Assembly (NCBI GenBank): GCA_012719125.1
Contig: JAAYAY010000281.1
Location: forward strand, 34,861-98,860
DNA length: 64,000 nucleotides
Reading direction: 5' to 3'
DNA from: Planctomycetaceae bacterium
GTDB lineage: Bacteria; Planctomycetota; Planctomycetia; Pirellulales; Thermoguttaceae
Below are positions 1-9,115 of the stretch, piece by piece; position 1 is the first letter of the stretch; every line of letters starts with the position of its first letter. The notes below the pieces were generated by a model that saw only the letters and a program-made list of their open reading frames with translations, was not told where the DNA came from and made no database searches. The translations under genes were made by a program, and so were the position numbers.

Positions 1-751
1 CATCGGAAGGTCGCTGGGAACATGTGATCGACACAATTGCCGGGTCATCCAGAAGGGGTTGAACGGTCTTGTCGCGCAAGTTGACCATGAGGATCTTCGA
101 GCCCATGCGAACCGCAACCGCCCAACTCGGCCAGCGGAGCTCGTAGTCGTGTGCGAAGGAGTAGTATCCGAGGAGGTGGTAGCGTCCGATGCCTGATGTG
201 ACACCATTGCCGTGGTAAGAGTAATCAGTCAGGGCGATCGGAAAGCACCGGTCCGGCTCAGGAAGCTCTTGTTGCCAGCCGCTCAGTCCTAGGTAGCCGA
301 GGCACTGGCAAGTCGTCCTGTCGTAGCCGACGAAGTAGGCTCGCCCTTCTCGCTGCCCGTCGTGGATCATGTACCAGAGTTGCTCTCGCATCCCGGAAAC
401 ATAGAACGTCTTTGCCAGCGAGTTCCATCCGGGCGGTGCCCATGACCAATGAACGGCAGGCTTGGCGCCGTTATCCAACTGGGCGCCGTTGATCGTACTC
501 TCGGGGCCCTCCAACTCAACCTGCTTGCCGTCCAGGTCCTGTGCTTGTGAACCGCAATCCCGCTGATAGAAGCTGATGTAGGGCGTACCGTCGGCAACCA
601 CGGTCAGGAGTCGGCTCACGTAGTGCGACGGGAGGAACTGTTCAACGGTTACACCCGCCGAGACAGCAAGCCAAGCCCACGCCACGCCTAGTCCCACGGT
701 GATGACGAGAGCCAGTATGAGCGGTCGGCCGACTTTCTGATCCCTTGGCAT
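1..751 (-). CDS. Exported or membrane-anchored protein of unknown function, 3' end outside window
   Basis: An open frame runs without a stop from an ATG at 751 to the left edge (250 residues, C-terminus missing). It begins with MPRDQKVGRPL followed by a hydrophobic stretch at about residues 11-32 (LILALVITVGLGVAWAWLAV), which reads as an uncleaved anchor or signal peptide. The rest is soluble and rich in Trp, Tyr and Gly. I recognise no family. It lies 42 bp downstream of the ABC permease on the same strand, so it is probably the last visible gene of that GntR-ATPase-permease operon. Similar large proteins of unknown role are expected after such transporters in planctomycetes, but that is inference. 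No catalytic motif is visible. Confidence 0.7.
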   Translation of the reverse strand, partial: MPRDQKVGRPLILALVITVGLGVAWAWLAVSAGVTVEQFLPSHYVSRLLTVVADGTPYISFYQRDCGSQAQDLDGKQVELEGPESTINGAQLDNGAKPAVHWSWAPPGWNSLAKTFYVSGMREQLWYMIHDGQREGRAYFVGYDRTTCQCLGYLGLSGWQQELPEPDRCFPIALTDYSYHGNGVTSGIGRYHLLGYYSFAHDYELRWPSWAVAVRMGSKILMVNLRDKTVQPLLDDPAIVSITCSQRPSD

Positions 752-793
752 GGCAAACTCCCCTAACGCGCTCTTGCTTCATAACCGGAGACA

Positions 794-1495
794 CTACGAA
801 TAATCGCGGGTCTCGCCAACCCACAAGATGGAAACGATTAGCAGAACCGCCGCCAGGGCCGCTAACGGAACGCTGAAGAACCACCACATCGGTATCAGCG
901 AAGCGGCCAGGGCCGGCATGGCAATCGCGGCCAGGGGTACCAGACGCGTGCCCCACCAACGCGCGGGCCGCAGGCCGCTCAGGAACGCTCCCAGGTAGAC
1001 CACGGGCATGGCCGCCCACGTTTTCCAGATTGGATACGTCATCGACCATTCAAAGGGGCTCGGATGCGAGCCCGGCGTAGCCGCCCACCAGGCGAGCACA
1101 AGGATCGGAATCGCCGAGACAAGCCAAAGGAGTCCGACCGCGAGCGCGAGTTTCATCAAGAGAATCGTCCGGCGCCCCAGAGGGCGGTGCAGCAGGAAGC
1201 CGAACGTGTCGGCCTGGGCTTCCCCCACCGACTGGCGGAATCCCAGCACCAGAGCCAGGGCCAGCGAAGTAAGAATGAACGGGCCGTTGAGATCGCCACT
1301 TACGAAGGGAAGACTGCGATAGGAGTCCAGTTGAAGTATCTGGTACACGAGCCAATCGAGGCCGGGTATGCGCTGAAGGCCGCTTTCGACAGCCGTGCTG
1401 GCAACGGCCGCTACGGCGATCATGTAGACGGCCAGCGCAATCGCCACGATCCAGCCGATCTCACGCAGCTCCTTGATTGCCAATGCTCTGATCAT
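794..1495 (-). CDS. ABC-2 type transporter permease
   Basis: The 233-residue product is highly hydrophobic, with about six predicted membrane spans (for example around residues 14-33, 75-90, 107-130, 170-187 and 193-223). This fits the ABC-2 permeases that pair with YtrB/CcmA-like ATPases. The start MIRALAIKELREIGW is preferred over an upstream in-frame codon at 1513, because these permeases typically begin with a short amphipathic helix ending in KE-rich sequence. The start lies inside the 3' end of the ATPase gene (35-bp overlap), which suggests translational coupling. It probably forms a homodimeric or heterodimeric exporter with that ATPase. The substrate cannot be told from sequence. Confidence 0.82.
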   Translation of the reverse strand: MIRALAIKELREIGWIVAIALAVYMIAVAAVASTAVESGLQRIPGLDWLVYQILQLDSYRSLPFVSGDLNGPFILTSLALALVLGFRQSVGEAQADTFGFLLHRPLGRRTILLMKLALAVGLLWLVSAIPILVLAWWAATPGSHPSPFEWSMTYPIWKTWAAMPVVYLGAFLSGLRPARWWGTRLVPLAAIAMPALAASLIPMWWFFSVPLAALAAVLLIVSILWVGETRDYS

Positions 1496-2411
1496 CGGAC
1501 TCCTCTCCGGCAAAGATGGGAAGCCGCCGACGCGGCCCCCGGGTGTACTCGATGAACGCCTCTTCCAGATTCAAGTCGACGACCTCGATCGAGCTGGGCT
1601 CCAGCGATTCCGCCAGTCGCTGATGCTCGTCGCCGTAATCCACGACGATCAGTTCCAGGTCCGTCCCCACCGTCCGGCTGCTGACCAGACCCGGACAGGC
1701 CGGAAACTCCGGCGGCTCCCCGGCAAACCCCAACACGATCTTGCGAACCCTCTGCTTGAACTTCTCCGTCGGACAGTCGACTCGCAGGACCCCGTCGACC
1801 AGAATGCCGATCCGGTCGGCCACCCGTTCCACGTCGCTGAGAATATGCGAGCTGAACAGGATCGTCCGCCCCTGACGCTGAATGATTTGAATCAGCGATT
1901 CGAGAAAGTCACGCCGGACGACCGTGTCGAGCCCGATCGTCGGATCGTCGAGAATCAGCACTTCCGGATCGGGGGCCACGGCCAGGGCCAGCGAGACCTG
2001 GGCTCGCTGCCCGTGCGACAACCGGCGGATCTTCTGTTTGGGCGAGAGTTCGAAATGGTCGAGGATCTGATCGAGCAACGGTTGGTTCCACTGCCGATGA
2101 AACGCACGCGTGAATCGCACGGCGTCGCGAATCGTCATCCAGCGATAGATCGGGTGCCCCTCGGCCAGGTAGGCGATGCGACCGCGAGCGTCGGGCGAGA
2201 GTTCCGCCGCATTCTCGCCCAGTACGAAGGCCGAGCCGCGGGTCGGGTGGACCAACCCCAGCAGCATCTTGATGGTCGTCGACTTCCCGGTTCCGTTGCG
2301 CCCCAGGAACCCGTAGACGGACCCGCGAGGAATCCGCAGATCGAGGTTGTTCACGACACACTTCGACCCGTAGTACTTCGTCAGCCGACGTGTTTCAATC
2401 ACGTGTTCCAT
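1461..2411 (-). CDS. ABC transporter ATP-binding protein, YtrB/CcmA-like
   Basis: The 316-residue cytoplasmic ATPase carries a Walker A GRNGTGKST at residues 37-45, a signature LSHGQ at 131-135, a Walker B VLILDD at 151-156 and an H-loop SSH near 202. The usual catalytic glutamate after Walker B is Asp156 (DDPT in place of DEPT), and the signature reads LSHGQ in place of LSGGQ, so hydrolysis may be slow or altered. A C-terminal extension of about 80 residues follows the ATPase core, as is common in this subfamily. The gene sits 94 bp downstream of the GntR-type regulator and overlaps the permease gene by 35 bp, giving a regulator-ATPase-permease operon of the ytr kind. Substrate unknown. Confidence 0.9.
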   Translation of the reverse strand: MEHVIETRRLTKYYGSKCVVNNLDLRIPRGSVYGFLGRNGTGKSTTIKMLLGLVHPTRGSAFVLGENAAELSPDARGRIAYLAEGHPIYRWMTIRDAVRFTRAFHRQWNQPLLDQILDHFELSPKQKIRRLSHGQRAQVSLALAVAPDPEVLILDDPTIGLDTVVRRDFLESLIQIIQRQGRTILFSSHILSDVERVADRIGILVDGVLRVDCPTEKFKQRVRKIVLGFAGEPPEFPACPGLVSSRTVGTDLELIVVDYGDEHQRLAESLEPSSIEVVDLNLEEAFIEYTRGPRRRLPIFAGEESDDQSIGNQGAA

Positions 2412-2505
2412 TCGGGCACCCTCGACGTGCTGTCGTCTTCACTGATGACCGGATGGTCGACGGCCCCTCGGGCCGCCGCCATCCACGGTCACCAATTCCA
2501 CCGCG

Positions 2506-2898
2506 TCACCCCTCTGTTCGCCAATGAAAACTGCCCGCCCGCTCCGTCGCCAACGCCAACACCTCCTGCGCCGAGAAACCCAAATGAACGGCCTCGGTCA
2601 GGAACCGGTCGAGCAGGTCCAGGAGCTTCTCTTTGCGCACCTTTTTGGTCAGTTCCGCCTTCGGCTCGGCAACAAACACACCCAGCCCCGGCCGGGAATG
2701 AATTACGCCGTCGCGCTCCAATTCGGTGTAGACGCGAGCGATCGTGTTCGGATTGACAACCAGCGTCCGCGACAACTCGCGGACGGACGGTAAACGTTGG
2801 TCCGGCGACACCATACCCCGCGCCACGGCCTCGCGGAGCTGGTCGCAAAGCTGCCGGTAAATCGGCTTTCGGCTGGCTGGGTCGATACGGAATTCCAC
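2506..2898 (-). CDS. GntR-family regulator, YtrA-type
   Basis: This 130-residue product is a short GntR regulator with only a winged-helix domain (about residues 8-75, including RQLCDQLREAVARG and LPSVRELSRTLVVNPNTI) and a short C-terminal helical tail, as in the YtrA subgroup that controls adjacent ABC transporters. I place the start at a GTG at 2898, because AGGGAGG lies 5 bases upstream; a reading from 2958 would begin inside the promoter. It heads the operon with the ABC ATPase and permease. A good sigma-70 type promoter and a 19-bp inverted repeat lie directly upstream, so autorepression by a small ligand is the likely mode of control. The ligand is unknown; in other bacteria YtrA homologues answer to cell-envelope antibiotics. 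Confidence 0.9.
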   Translation of the reverse strand: MEFRIDPASRKPIYRQLCDQLREAVARGMVSPDQRLPSVRELSRTLVVNPNTIARVYTELERDGVIHSRPGLGVFVAEPKAELTKKVRKEKLLDLLDRFLTEAVHLGFSAQEVLALATERAGSFHWRTEG

Positions 2899-2921
2899 GG
2901 AAACCTCCCTGCGTGTTAACT

Positions 2922-2958
2922 GTACTAGTAGTATTAGTACGGCTGGCGATTTTGTCAA
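2922..2958 (-). promoter_or_regulatory. Promoter and operator of the GntR-ABC operon
   Basis: On the minus strand a -35 TTGACA (2953-2958) and a -10 TAATAC (2931-2936) are separated by 16 bp. The inverted repeat GTACTA-N7-TAGTAC (2922-2940) covers the -10 box and the likely start of transcription, which is where a repressor site is expected. The GTG start with its Shine-Dalgarno follows about 25 bp further on. Binding by the adjacent YtrA-type regulator is inference. Confidence 0.75.
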
Positions 2959-3087
2959 GAGGGATTTCCGAACGACGCCGAAAAACTTCCGGAGAAGGGC
3001 CCCGGACGGCGGCCGGGAATTGCCCCCTCTTGCGGGGCAATTCGATCCGTGGATCCAACGGCCCTACTCATCGAGAGCGCACCCGCC

Positions 3088-4062
3088 TCATCGCGGCAGC
3101 GAATTCTGAGCTGAGGTTACTTCGGCCGGTCCGATCGTGCTTTCGACAACCGTCCCCGGCTCCGCCCACTCACGCCGCACGTAAGCCAAGGCGATCGGAC
3201 AACGGGACTTCACCGAGTAGCCTGCCGAAGTGGTCTTGCCGATCGGTTCCTTGTCGGCGTAAAGCGTTGCGTCTGCCGTAACCGCCGTCGGGAAGCGAAC
3301 GACCGTCAACCGTTTGTTGACATGGCCCCGAGAACTGATGCGGGCAACCGTCTCCTGCCCCAGATAGCATCCCTTGGTGAACGAAATGGCCTCGTCGTCT
3401 CGTCCAACCTCCTGTGGGAAGTTGTCGGCCGAAATATCAATCCGGTCGAGCGGCCATCCCCACTCGATTCTGGCGGACTCAAACGCCTCGCGGGTACAGG
3501 CTCTGGCCCCCCGCTTCCCAAGCGATTGTGCTACGGCCCTCGCATAAGCACGCGACGCGATGAGCAAAAACCCGACCGGGCCGGCCATTTCAACGCGGCA
3601 TACCGTCAGCGGGGCGCCGTCGAGGGTGCTGGCCACGTGTTCGCAAGGTAATGCGGGTACGGGAATACCGGCGTCTTCCAGAAACACGTCTGCCTGCCGG
3701 CCACCGAGGTACCACACGGCGGTTTGGATCGACCGGTCGGCAACCTCGACGTCCTCGCGGACGATGTACCGGTTGAAATGGGCAACGATCGAGTCGCCTC
3801 TCGGAGCGGCCGTGAGGAAGGTGGTCGAATCCTCTGCGATCAGCAAGAGCCCGTGGGCGACGATATGTCCTTTCACGTCGGTGAAGAAGGTTTCGCACCC
3901 TTGTCCGGGAGCCAAACCGTTGACGCGATTGGTTCCGAGGGCGTCGAGCAGCCTGATGCGGTCTGCCCCGCGCAACTCGACTCGGGTCCAGGCGGGCAGT
4001 TCGACGGTTCCCACCTCGTCTTGGATCGTTTCGTAATCGCCTTGCCACCAGATGCGGTTCAT
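3088..4062 (-). CDS. ygfZ: YgfZ/GcvT-like folate-binding protein
   Basis: The 324-residue product shows the family signature KGCYLGQE at residues 230-237 (consensus K-G-C-Y-x-G-Q-E) inside a GcvT-like fold. YgfZ proteins bind tetrahydrofolate and help build or repair certain Fe-S enzymes and modify tRNA. The start MNRIWWQGDY at 4062 is chosen because GGAGACGGAGAG lies just upstream; a longer reading from 4089 has no ribosome site. It stands alone between the GntR operon and a repeat-bearing gap, so its context says little, although an A-type Fe-S carrier gene lies about 4.6 kb away on the other strand. Confidence 0.88.
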   Translation of the reverse strand: MNRIWWQGDYETIQDEVGTVELPAWTRVELRGADRIRLLDALGTNRVNGLAPGQGCETFFTDVKGHIVAHGLLLIAEDSTTFLTAAPRGDSIVAHFNRYIVREDVEVADRSIQTAVWYLGGRQADVFLEDAGIPVPALPCEHVASTLDGAPLTVCRVEMAGPVGFLLIASRAYARAVAQSLGKRGARACTREAFESARIEWGWPLDRIDISADNFPQEVGRDDEAISFTKGCYLGQETVARISSRGHVNKRLTVVRFPTAVTADATLYADKEPIGKTTSAGYSVKSRCPIALAYVRREWAEPGTVVESTIGPAEVTSAQNSLPR

Positions 4063-4390
4063 AATCTCTCCGTCTCCTTGTCCTTGCATTATTGGCGGAC
4101 ATCGAAGATAGCCAACCTCGAACGCGAGCCGACGACCGTATCAGGGGACGGCAGAGCCTGAATGGGCGAGGCGGTGGACTTGTGGGGACATCATGGCATC
4201 CGTGAGGATCCGCCGGTCTTGATCTTCCGTTTCACGATAAATCCCCAAGAAATGGCGATCTGTCAAAAATCGGAGCCAAGATCCTGCCTTGCGAGAAGTC
4301 AAACATACTGGACTTAAACTCTCCGCGCCGGATACTGTACGTGTTTCCCGCGGGACACCGCCATCCGGGCCGTTGACAAGTCCGCCCTGG
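4063..4390. other. Intergenic gap with no recognisable gene
   Basis: Between the ygfZ start and the palindromic element at 4391 I see only short shadow frames. The stretch must hold the minus-strand promoter of ygfZ, but no convincing -35/-10 pair stands out. Confidence 0.4.
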
Positions 4391-4480
4391 TGTTGAAAAG
4401 GGGGACAGGCACCGCAACCGGTAGTGTGTCCGGTGTTGCAGGGCTGCAAGATGTTGCGGAGCCAGTCCCCCTTTTCAACA
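4391..4480. repeat. REPIN-like palindromic element 1
   Basis: Two 23-nt arms, 4391-4413 and 4458-4480, are inverted copies of each other. The central GTTGAAAAGGGGGAC / GTCCCCCTTTTCAAC is perfect, and outer positions match in part. The 44-bp middle holds a smaller hairpin (GCAACCGG with CCGGTGTTGC). Arm length, spacing and intergenic position fit a REP doublet (REPIN), a non-autonomous element moved by RAYT transposases. A broken RAYT lies at the right end of this window, but no cognate pairing can be shown from sequence alone. Confidence 0.75.
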
Positions 4481-4516
4481 GCCCAGGTCCGCCCCCCCTC
4501 CACTCGCCGGGTCCTC

Positions 4517-7500
4517 ATGATGCTTCGCGAACGCAGATCCTCGACTCTCCCTCTTCCAGTCGGATGGCTTCCGCTCGTTGCGGCCATCGTCGGCTTGCCG
4601 TGGCACAACCTTGTCGCGAGCGACGGAGCGTCGAGCCCCCGCTGCGCATGGATTGCCACGACGGACTCTCCGGTCCTGGCTCTGGCCGAAGCTAGGGTTC
4701 TGGCCGAGCCGCAAGTGACGTGGCTTGAACGAAGGGAAATCGGACGTTTATTGGCGGAAAGAAAGCTCCAGGAAGCATTTGGCGCGGCGGCCCTCTCCGA
4801 GCGAGTTGGTTTGGGAAATCTGCTCAAAGCCGACGTCCTCGTGCTGGCGAGGACCGACCAGCACGGCGAGCAGGCCTTCGCCGAACTGGTTGTGGCGGAG
4901 ACAGGTGGCGGAACACGGATTCTATGGCGACAGATCCCGCTCTCCGAGAATGCCGAAGCCGACGCGGCCAGGCTGGCCGAACTGGTCGGTGCCGGTTTGA
5001 ACAAGTTCGGTGAGACCATCCGTGAGGTGTTCGCCGTCTCGCCGTTCTTGAGTCAGGACCTCGGATTCGAACACGCCCATCTGCGGTCGGCATACCCGAG
5101 GTTGCTCCAAGAGATACTGCTTGCGCAACCGGGAGTCCTGGTTGTGGAATTGGAGGAAGCCGAGGTCTTGGCACGGGAATATGCGTTGACGGCTCCTGGT
5201 AGCGGGCCCACAAGGCGTCTTCCGACCTACGTCCTGGGTGAATACCGCCACGAAGGTCGAGGAGACGCACTTCGCGTGAAGCTCACACTGAGCCTTCGTC
5301 GAGGTGAGCAGCGCCTTGGGGAGTCGACGCGTACCCTGCGACCGAACGAGGTTCCGGCGTATTTCCGCGAGATGTCGACCAGGTGGCATTCGGAAGGTGG
5401 AACGGCATCCCATCCGCCGGACACCGAGGCTGAAGTCCGCGCCCTGGCAAGCCGTACGGAAGAACTCTCGCTCTTGGGGCAGTGGCGTGAGGCTTTGGAC
5501 CTCGCGGAGGCAGCACTGCTTCTCGATCCGGATCAGGTCGACCTGCGGTACCGCGCCATTCGTGCCGCGAGACTCTCGGCGGGGGCTGCACAACTCGATC
5601 GAACCGAGGCCTACGAGCAACGCATGCCACTTCTTCTGCGATCGCTCGAGCACGCCAACGTGATCGTTCAGAATCCCCAGTTCGAAGCCGCCCACCTCGC
5701 GATTGCCCTCTATGGAGGCAGCCCGTCGAATCGCTACAGCAAGTTCTTCCGAGCCTACGACGGAGGCAGCGCGATTCCCGAGGAACTACAGCCGACCGCG
5801 CTTGAGATACAGAAAGAGGAGCGGCGTCTGTCGTGGTTGCTTGCCGACCGCTTTGCCGAGGAAAAGGACTGGCGGATGTGGGCGAGTTGCGTCAGGCACG
5901 CCGCCTCGGGGGAATTCCCGACACGGGAGAAGGCCCTGCTTTGCGCCGCAATTCTCAAGTATCAGGACCAACTGCCCGAGCAGACTGTCAGGGAGATCTG
6001 GCTCTCCATCCGCCCGTCCCTTGAGAACCTCCGTTTCTTCACGGCGATCCTCGATTCTCCTGAGGCAAATGAGAGGGTGCGGACGGCCGCGCAACGAGAG
6101 TTGGCTAGGATCGAGCATGGGTGGAAATCGATGGAGGACGAATCGCGAAAGAGGCTTTCACCTGCCGAAACCGATGGGGTCTTGCCGCAGGGTGAGAGAC
6201 ACGGTAGCCTGACTTTCAAGCCCTTCGAGGTGAAGTACAGGGCGGTAACCGGCGAGCAGAGCGTAGGTACCTTGTACCGGTGGCTGGCACTACCGGAGAA
6301 CATCGACTTGCTGTCGGGACTCTTCGGGATGCTCCTGCTGAAGGAACCTGGCAGGGCAATCCCAGTTCCCCTGGGCAGCGGTCCCTTCGGGGCAAATACC
6401 AGAGAGCAGCTATTGACGTGCCCGCCGACCTACGACGGGAAGTATCTTTGGACCGCACTGTGGGAGACGATCTTCGTCGTCGACCCGGTCAGCGAGCGAA
6501 AATGGCCCATCGATTCCGACCGCGGTTTGCCCGATCTCACGTTATCCCCTGGTGCCGCACCACCCTACGCACCCCGCTTGCAGGTTATTGGCCTGTCGCC
6601 GGGGAAGGCCTTGGCCGTCGGCTTCAACGGGCGCACGTGGTACGCACTCATCACCTTCGATCCGGGCGGAAAGCATACGATCGAGGTGATTCACGAAGCC
6701 CACCAGTCGTCGCAGCACCGTGCTGTCTCGGGAGAGAGCGACGACTTCAACCCGGACGTGGCGTTCCTTCCAGGAACCATGCGGTTGCTGACGAAAGAAA
6801 CGGCCGACGGAAACACGTTGCGCACCGTGCTCATTCAGCGAGGCGGGTGGAGCCCCGTGACGTATCATCCGGCAGTGGTCGACCCGGTCGAGAAAACGGT
6901 CAAGATCTCACGCAGGCAACAGACCCAGTTCCACGACAAGTACTTCATTCACTGGGCGGGAGAAGGCAAGATCCATCTCGCCACCCAGGAACCGCCCGAC
7001 GGCGAGATCAAGATCGTCGTGCCGAATGTCATCGACGGACAACTCATCGTCCATGACGACGAGGTCCACATTGCCGGCCGGGAATGGTGGCGGGGGAGCC
7101 TGTCTGGCGGGAAGCTTGAATCGTGCGGCCCTGTACCGTGGTCGTTCAAGAGCCGCTTCGCTTCCGGTGACTTCTCGGTCAATCGCCCGGGGGGCGTCGA
7201 AATCGTGTCGGCCGGATACAGCAACCACTACGGCCCCTTCGTCGCCTGCCGCAGCGCCAAGCACGGCGAGCGGCTGCTCCAGGTTCTGTTCGACGGTACA
7301 GGCGTTCCGCTAGACGAAGCCCTCGGCCCGGGTGACACGCCGAAGCCACCCAAAAACAAAGTTGCGGATCGCTCGCCTCTTGAGGCCTGCTTCAGGGCTC
7401 CTGCGGAACCGGAAACGCTCTGGTTGCGTCCCTCCCAGGACTGCAAGGATCTGGCCTTCACCGCCGACGGCAAGCACATTCTCACACTTCACCATTACCC

Positions 7501-8338
7501 CGACAGGAATCTGCGGCTTTGGGACGCCTCTACTGGGAATCTGGTCGCAGATCTGCTCAACGGGGAGCCAACCCAAGCGGTGGTTTCCGTCAGCAGGTCC
7601 GGCGAGCACTTCGCAACCGGGGGCAACAACGGGTCGGTCACCCTCTGGTCGGCCAAGGATTGGAAGCCGATTCGCTTTTTGAAAAGGGGTGGGGAAGCGA
7701 TCGTGTGCATCACCTTCTCGTGGAATGAGCGTCTTCTCGCGTCGGCCGGACATCATGAGGCCGTGGTCTGGGACGTTGCTTCGGGACGGGAGGTCGTGCG
7801 CATCGCGGAGAGGAATTGGATCCGGTGGCTTGGTTTCACGCCCAGCGACTCGACGTTGATAACATCGGCAGGCTGGACCAACTTCTGGCGGATTGAAGAC
7901 GGTGCCTGGCGAGGCATGGTGGAATCGCTTGATTGGGCGGTCGGCCTGCGGGCCGACGGCAGAATACTGGGCCTGGCCGGCAATCTGCAGAACAGCCTGA
8001 TTGCCTGGGACACAGAGACCGAGACCTTCGAGGAGATCGTTGCCCAGGTCCGCGGAATCCCAGCCTCCTTCTCGAACGACGGACGTCGCATGGTGCTCTA
8101 TCGCCCGGAGGGCTTCGTGGGTGGTCAGCGAACAAGTGTCTATCGGCAGTCGGTGTGGGACCTGGAGCGAAAAGAGGAGATCTTCGTCTATCCAGGCAAC
8201 GGGTTGACCAAAACACTGCGATTGTCGCCCGATGGCAACGCCCTTTTCGTGCTCGGCGAGCCCAAGCCTCCGTGGCGATTCCAGCTTCCGGATGCGGGGA
8301 ACATGGAGCCCCCACATGAACCACCGCCCCCCCGCTGA
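4517..8338 (+). CDS. Exported protein with CsgG-like N-terminus and WD40 repeats
   Basis: The 1273-residue product starts at ATG 4517; an in-frame codon at 4424 would place the start inside the palindromic repeat. A signal peptide with a basic n-region and hydrophobic core LPLVAAIVGLPW is visible near residues 15-30. Residues about 40-160 resemble the CsgG/LpoB-like fold often found in planctomycete lipoproteins (LERREIGRLLAERKL, ADVLVLART). A central helical part includes TPR-like sequence near 310-350 (WREALDLAEAALLLDPDQ). The C-terminal third (about 970-1270) holds WD40 blades, for example DLAFTADGKHILTLHHYPD and GSVTLWSAKDW. It is probably an extracytoplasmic scaffold; no enzyme motif is seen. 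It stands alone on this strand, followed by a 361-bp gap. Confidence 0.8.
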   Translation: MMLRERRSSTLPLPVGWLPLVAAIVGLPWHNLVASDGASSPRCAWIATTDSPVLALAEARVLAEPQVTWLERREIGRLLAERKLQEAFGAAALSERVGLGNLLKADVLVLARTDQHGEQAFAELVVAETGGGTRILWRQIPLSENAEADAARLAELVGAGLNKFGETIREVFAVSPFLSQDLGFEHAHLRSAYPRLLQEILLAQPGVLVVELEEAEVLAREYALTAPGSGPTRRLPTYVLGEYRHEGRGDALRVKLTLSLRRGEQRLGESTRTLRPNEVPAYFREMSTRWHSEGGTASHPPDTEAEVRALASRTEELSLLGQWREALDLAEAALLLDPDQVDLRYRAIRAARLSAGAAQLDRTEAYEQRMPLLLRSLEHANVIVQNPQFEAAHLAIALYGGSPSNRYSKFFRAYDGGSAIPEELQPTALEIQKEERRLSWLLADRFAEEKDWRMWASCVRHAASGEFPTREKALLCAAILKYQDQLPEQTVREIWLSIRPSLENLRFFTAILDSPEANERVRTAAQRELARIEHGWKSMEDESRKRLSPAETDGVLPQGERHGSLTFKPFEVKYRAVTGEQSVGTLYRWLALPENIDLLSGLFGMLLLKEPGRAIPVPLGSGPFGANTREQLLTCPPTYDGKYLWTALWETIFVVDPVSERKWPIDSDRGLPDLTLSPGAAPPYAPRLQVIGLSPGKALAVGFNGRTWYALITFDPGGKHTIEVIHEAHQSSQHRAVSGESDDFNPDVAFLPGTMRLLTKETADGNTLRTVLIQRGGWSPVTYHPAVVDPVEKTVKISRRQQTQFHDKYFIHWAGEGKIHLATQEPPDGEIKIVVPNVIDGQLIVHDDEVHIAGREWWRGSLSGGKLESCGPVPWSFKSRFASGDFSVNRPGGVEIVSAGYSNHYGPFVACRSAKHGERLLQVLFDGTGVPLDEALGPGDTPKPPKNKVADRSPLEACFRAPAEPETLWLRPSQDCKDLAFTADGKHILTLHHYPDRNLRLWDASTGNLVADLLNGEPTQAVVSVSRSGEHFATGGNNGSVTLWSAKDWKPIRFLKRGGEAIVCITFSWNERLLASAGHHEAVVWDVASGREVVRIAERNWIRWLGFTPSDSTLITSAGWTNFWRIEDGAWRGMVESLDWAVGLRADGRILGLAGNLQNSLIAWDTETETFEEIVAQVRGIPASFSNDGRRMVLYRPEGFVGGQRTSVYRQSVWDLERKEEIFVYPGNGLTKTLRLSPDGNALFVLGEPKPPWRFQLPDAGNMEPPHEPPPPR

Positions 8339-8699
8339 TCGAACGTCCCCGAAACACCCATCGGGCCGAAGAGTCTCTCGCCGACGTGTTCAGATCCGGT
8401 GATTCGGCTCGAATGCCGGGAACGCCGCGCAAGCTGGCTGGCAAACGTCCATAAAGTGCGTACCTGGAACAACTTCCAGCACTTGCGCCACTTCCTGTGT
8501 GGCAAGGCAACGGCAGCGAGTCGGGCGCCTCACGCGGTGGTCTGCCCCGTTTCAGCTTTCCTGCGTCTTGCGACCTCCTAGGATTCTCTTGAAACGCGGG
8601 CGAACCTCGCGGTTTCCCTCTTCCCGCCTCGTCGGACTCTGCCGGCAGGCGCACAAACCCACTGAGATTGAATGCAGTTAGCGAACTGAGGAATCGAGA
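8339..8699. other. Intergenic gap with two adjacent hairpins
   Basis: No convincing gene. A hairpin with 6-bp stem CTGGAA/TTCCAG and loop CAAC lies at 8464-8479, followed directly by a bulged hairpin CTTGCGCCAC/GTGGCAAG at 8482-8506. There is no T-run, so these are not ordinary terminators. The promoter of the Fe-S carrier gene at 8700 should lie in the last 100 bp, but I cannot fix it. Confidence 0.4.
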
Positions 8700-9032
8700 A
8701 TGGAACTGAAGCTGACCGAGAAGGCCGCCGGCGAAGTCAAGCGAATCATCGGCGAGAAGAACCTGCCGGAAACGGCCGCTCTCCGGGTGGCCGTGGCGGC
8801 CGGTGGATGCAGCGGGTTCGAGTATCGCCTTGAGTTCGACGAGGCCCCCGACGAGCAACAGGACCTCGTCAAGGAACTCCACGGCGTGCGGGTTGCCGTC
8901 GACCGGAAGAGCGCCGCCATCCTCGGCGGCACGGAGATCGATTTCAAGGAAGACCTGATGAGCCGCAGCTTCGTGTTCAACAACCCCCTGGCGGTTCGCA
9001 CCTGTGGGTGCGGGACTTCATTTCAGGCCTGA
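8700..9032 (+). CDS. A-type iron-sulfur carrier (IscA/ErpA/HesB family)
   Basis: The 110-residue product has the three conserved cysteines of A-type carriers: Cys37 in GGCSGF and Cys102 and Cys104 in TCGCGTSF. Length and the start MELKLTEKAAGEVKRI are normal for the family. These proteins hold and pass on Fe-S clusters to target enzymes in the cytoplasm. The gene is alone, not in an isc or suf cluster, which is common in planctomycetes and leaves open whether it acts as IscA, ErpA or SufA. It converges with the serpin gene, whose stop is 84 bp away. Confidence 0.93.
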   Translation: MELKLTEKAAGEVKRIIGEKNLPETAALRVAVAAGGCSGFEYRLEFDEAPDEQQDLVKELHGVRVAVDRKSAAILGGTEIDFKEDLMSRSFVFNNPLAVRTCGCGTSFQA

Positions 9033-9115
9033 GCCGCACTGTTATTCAGCCCTGTCGCCACAAATACCCCAGATTCAGTGACGGTCACCTTTTTCACGCG
9101 GGTCGTCGTTTCGAG

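Noticed and set aside
8464..8506. Integron attC-like site
   Set aside because: Two adjacent hairpins, but no R/L box pair and no integrase or cassette context.
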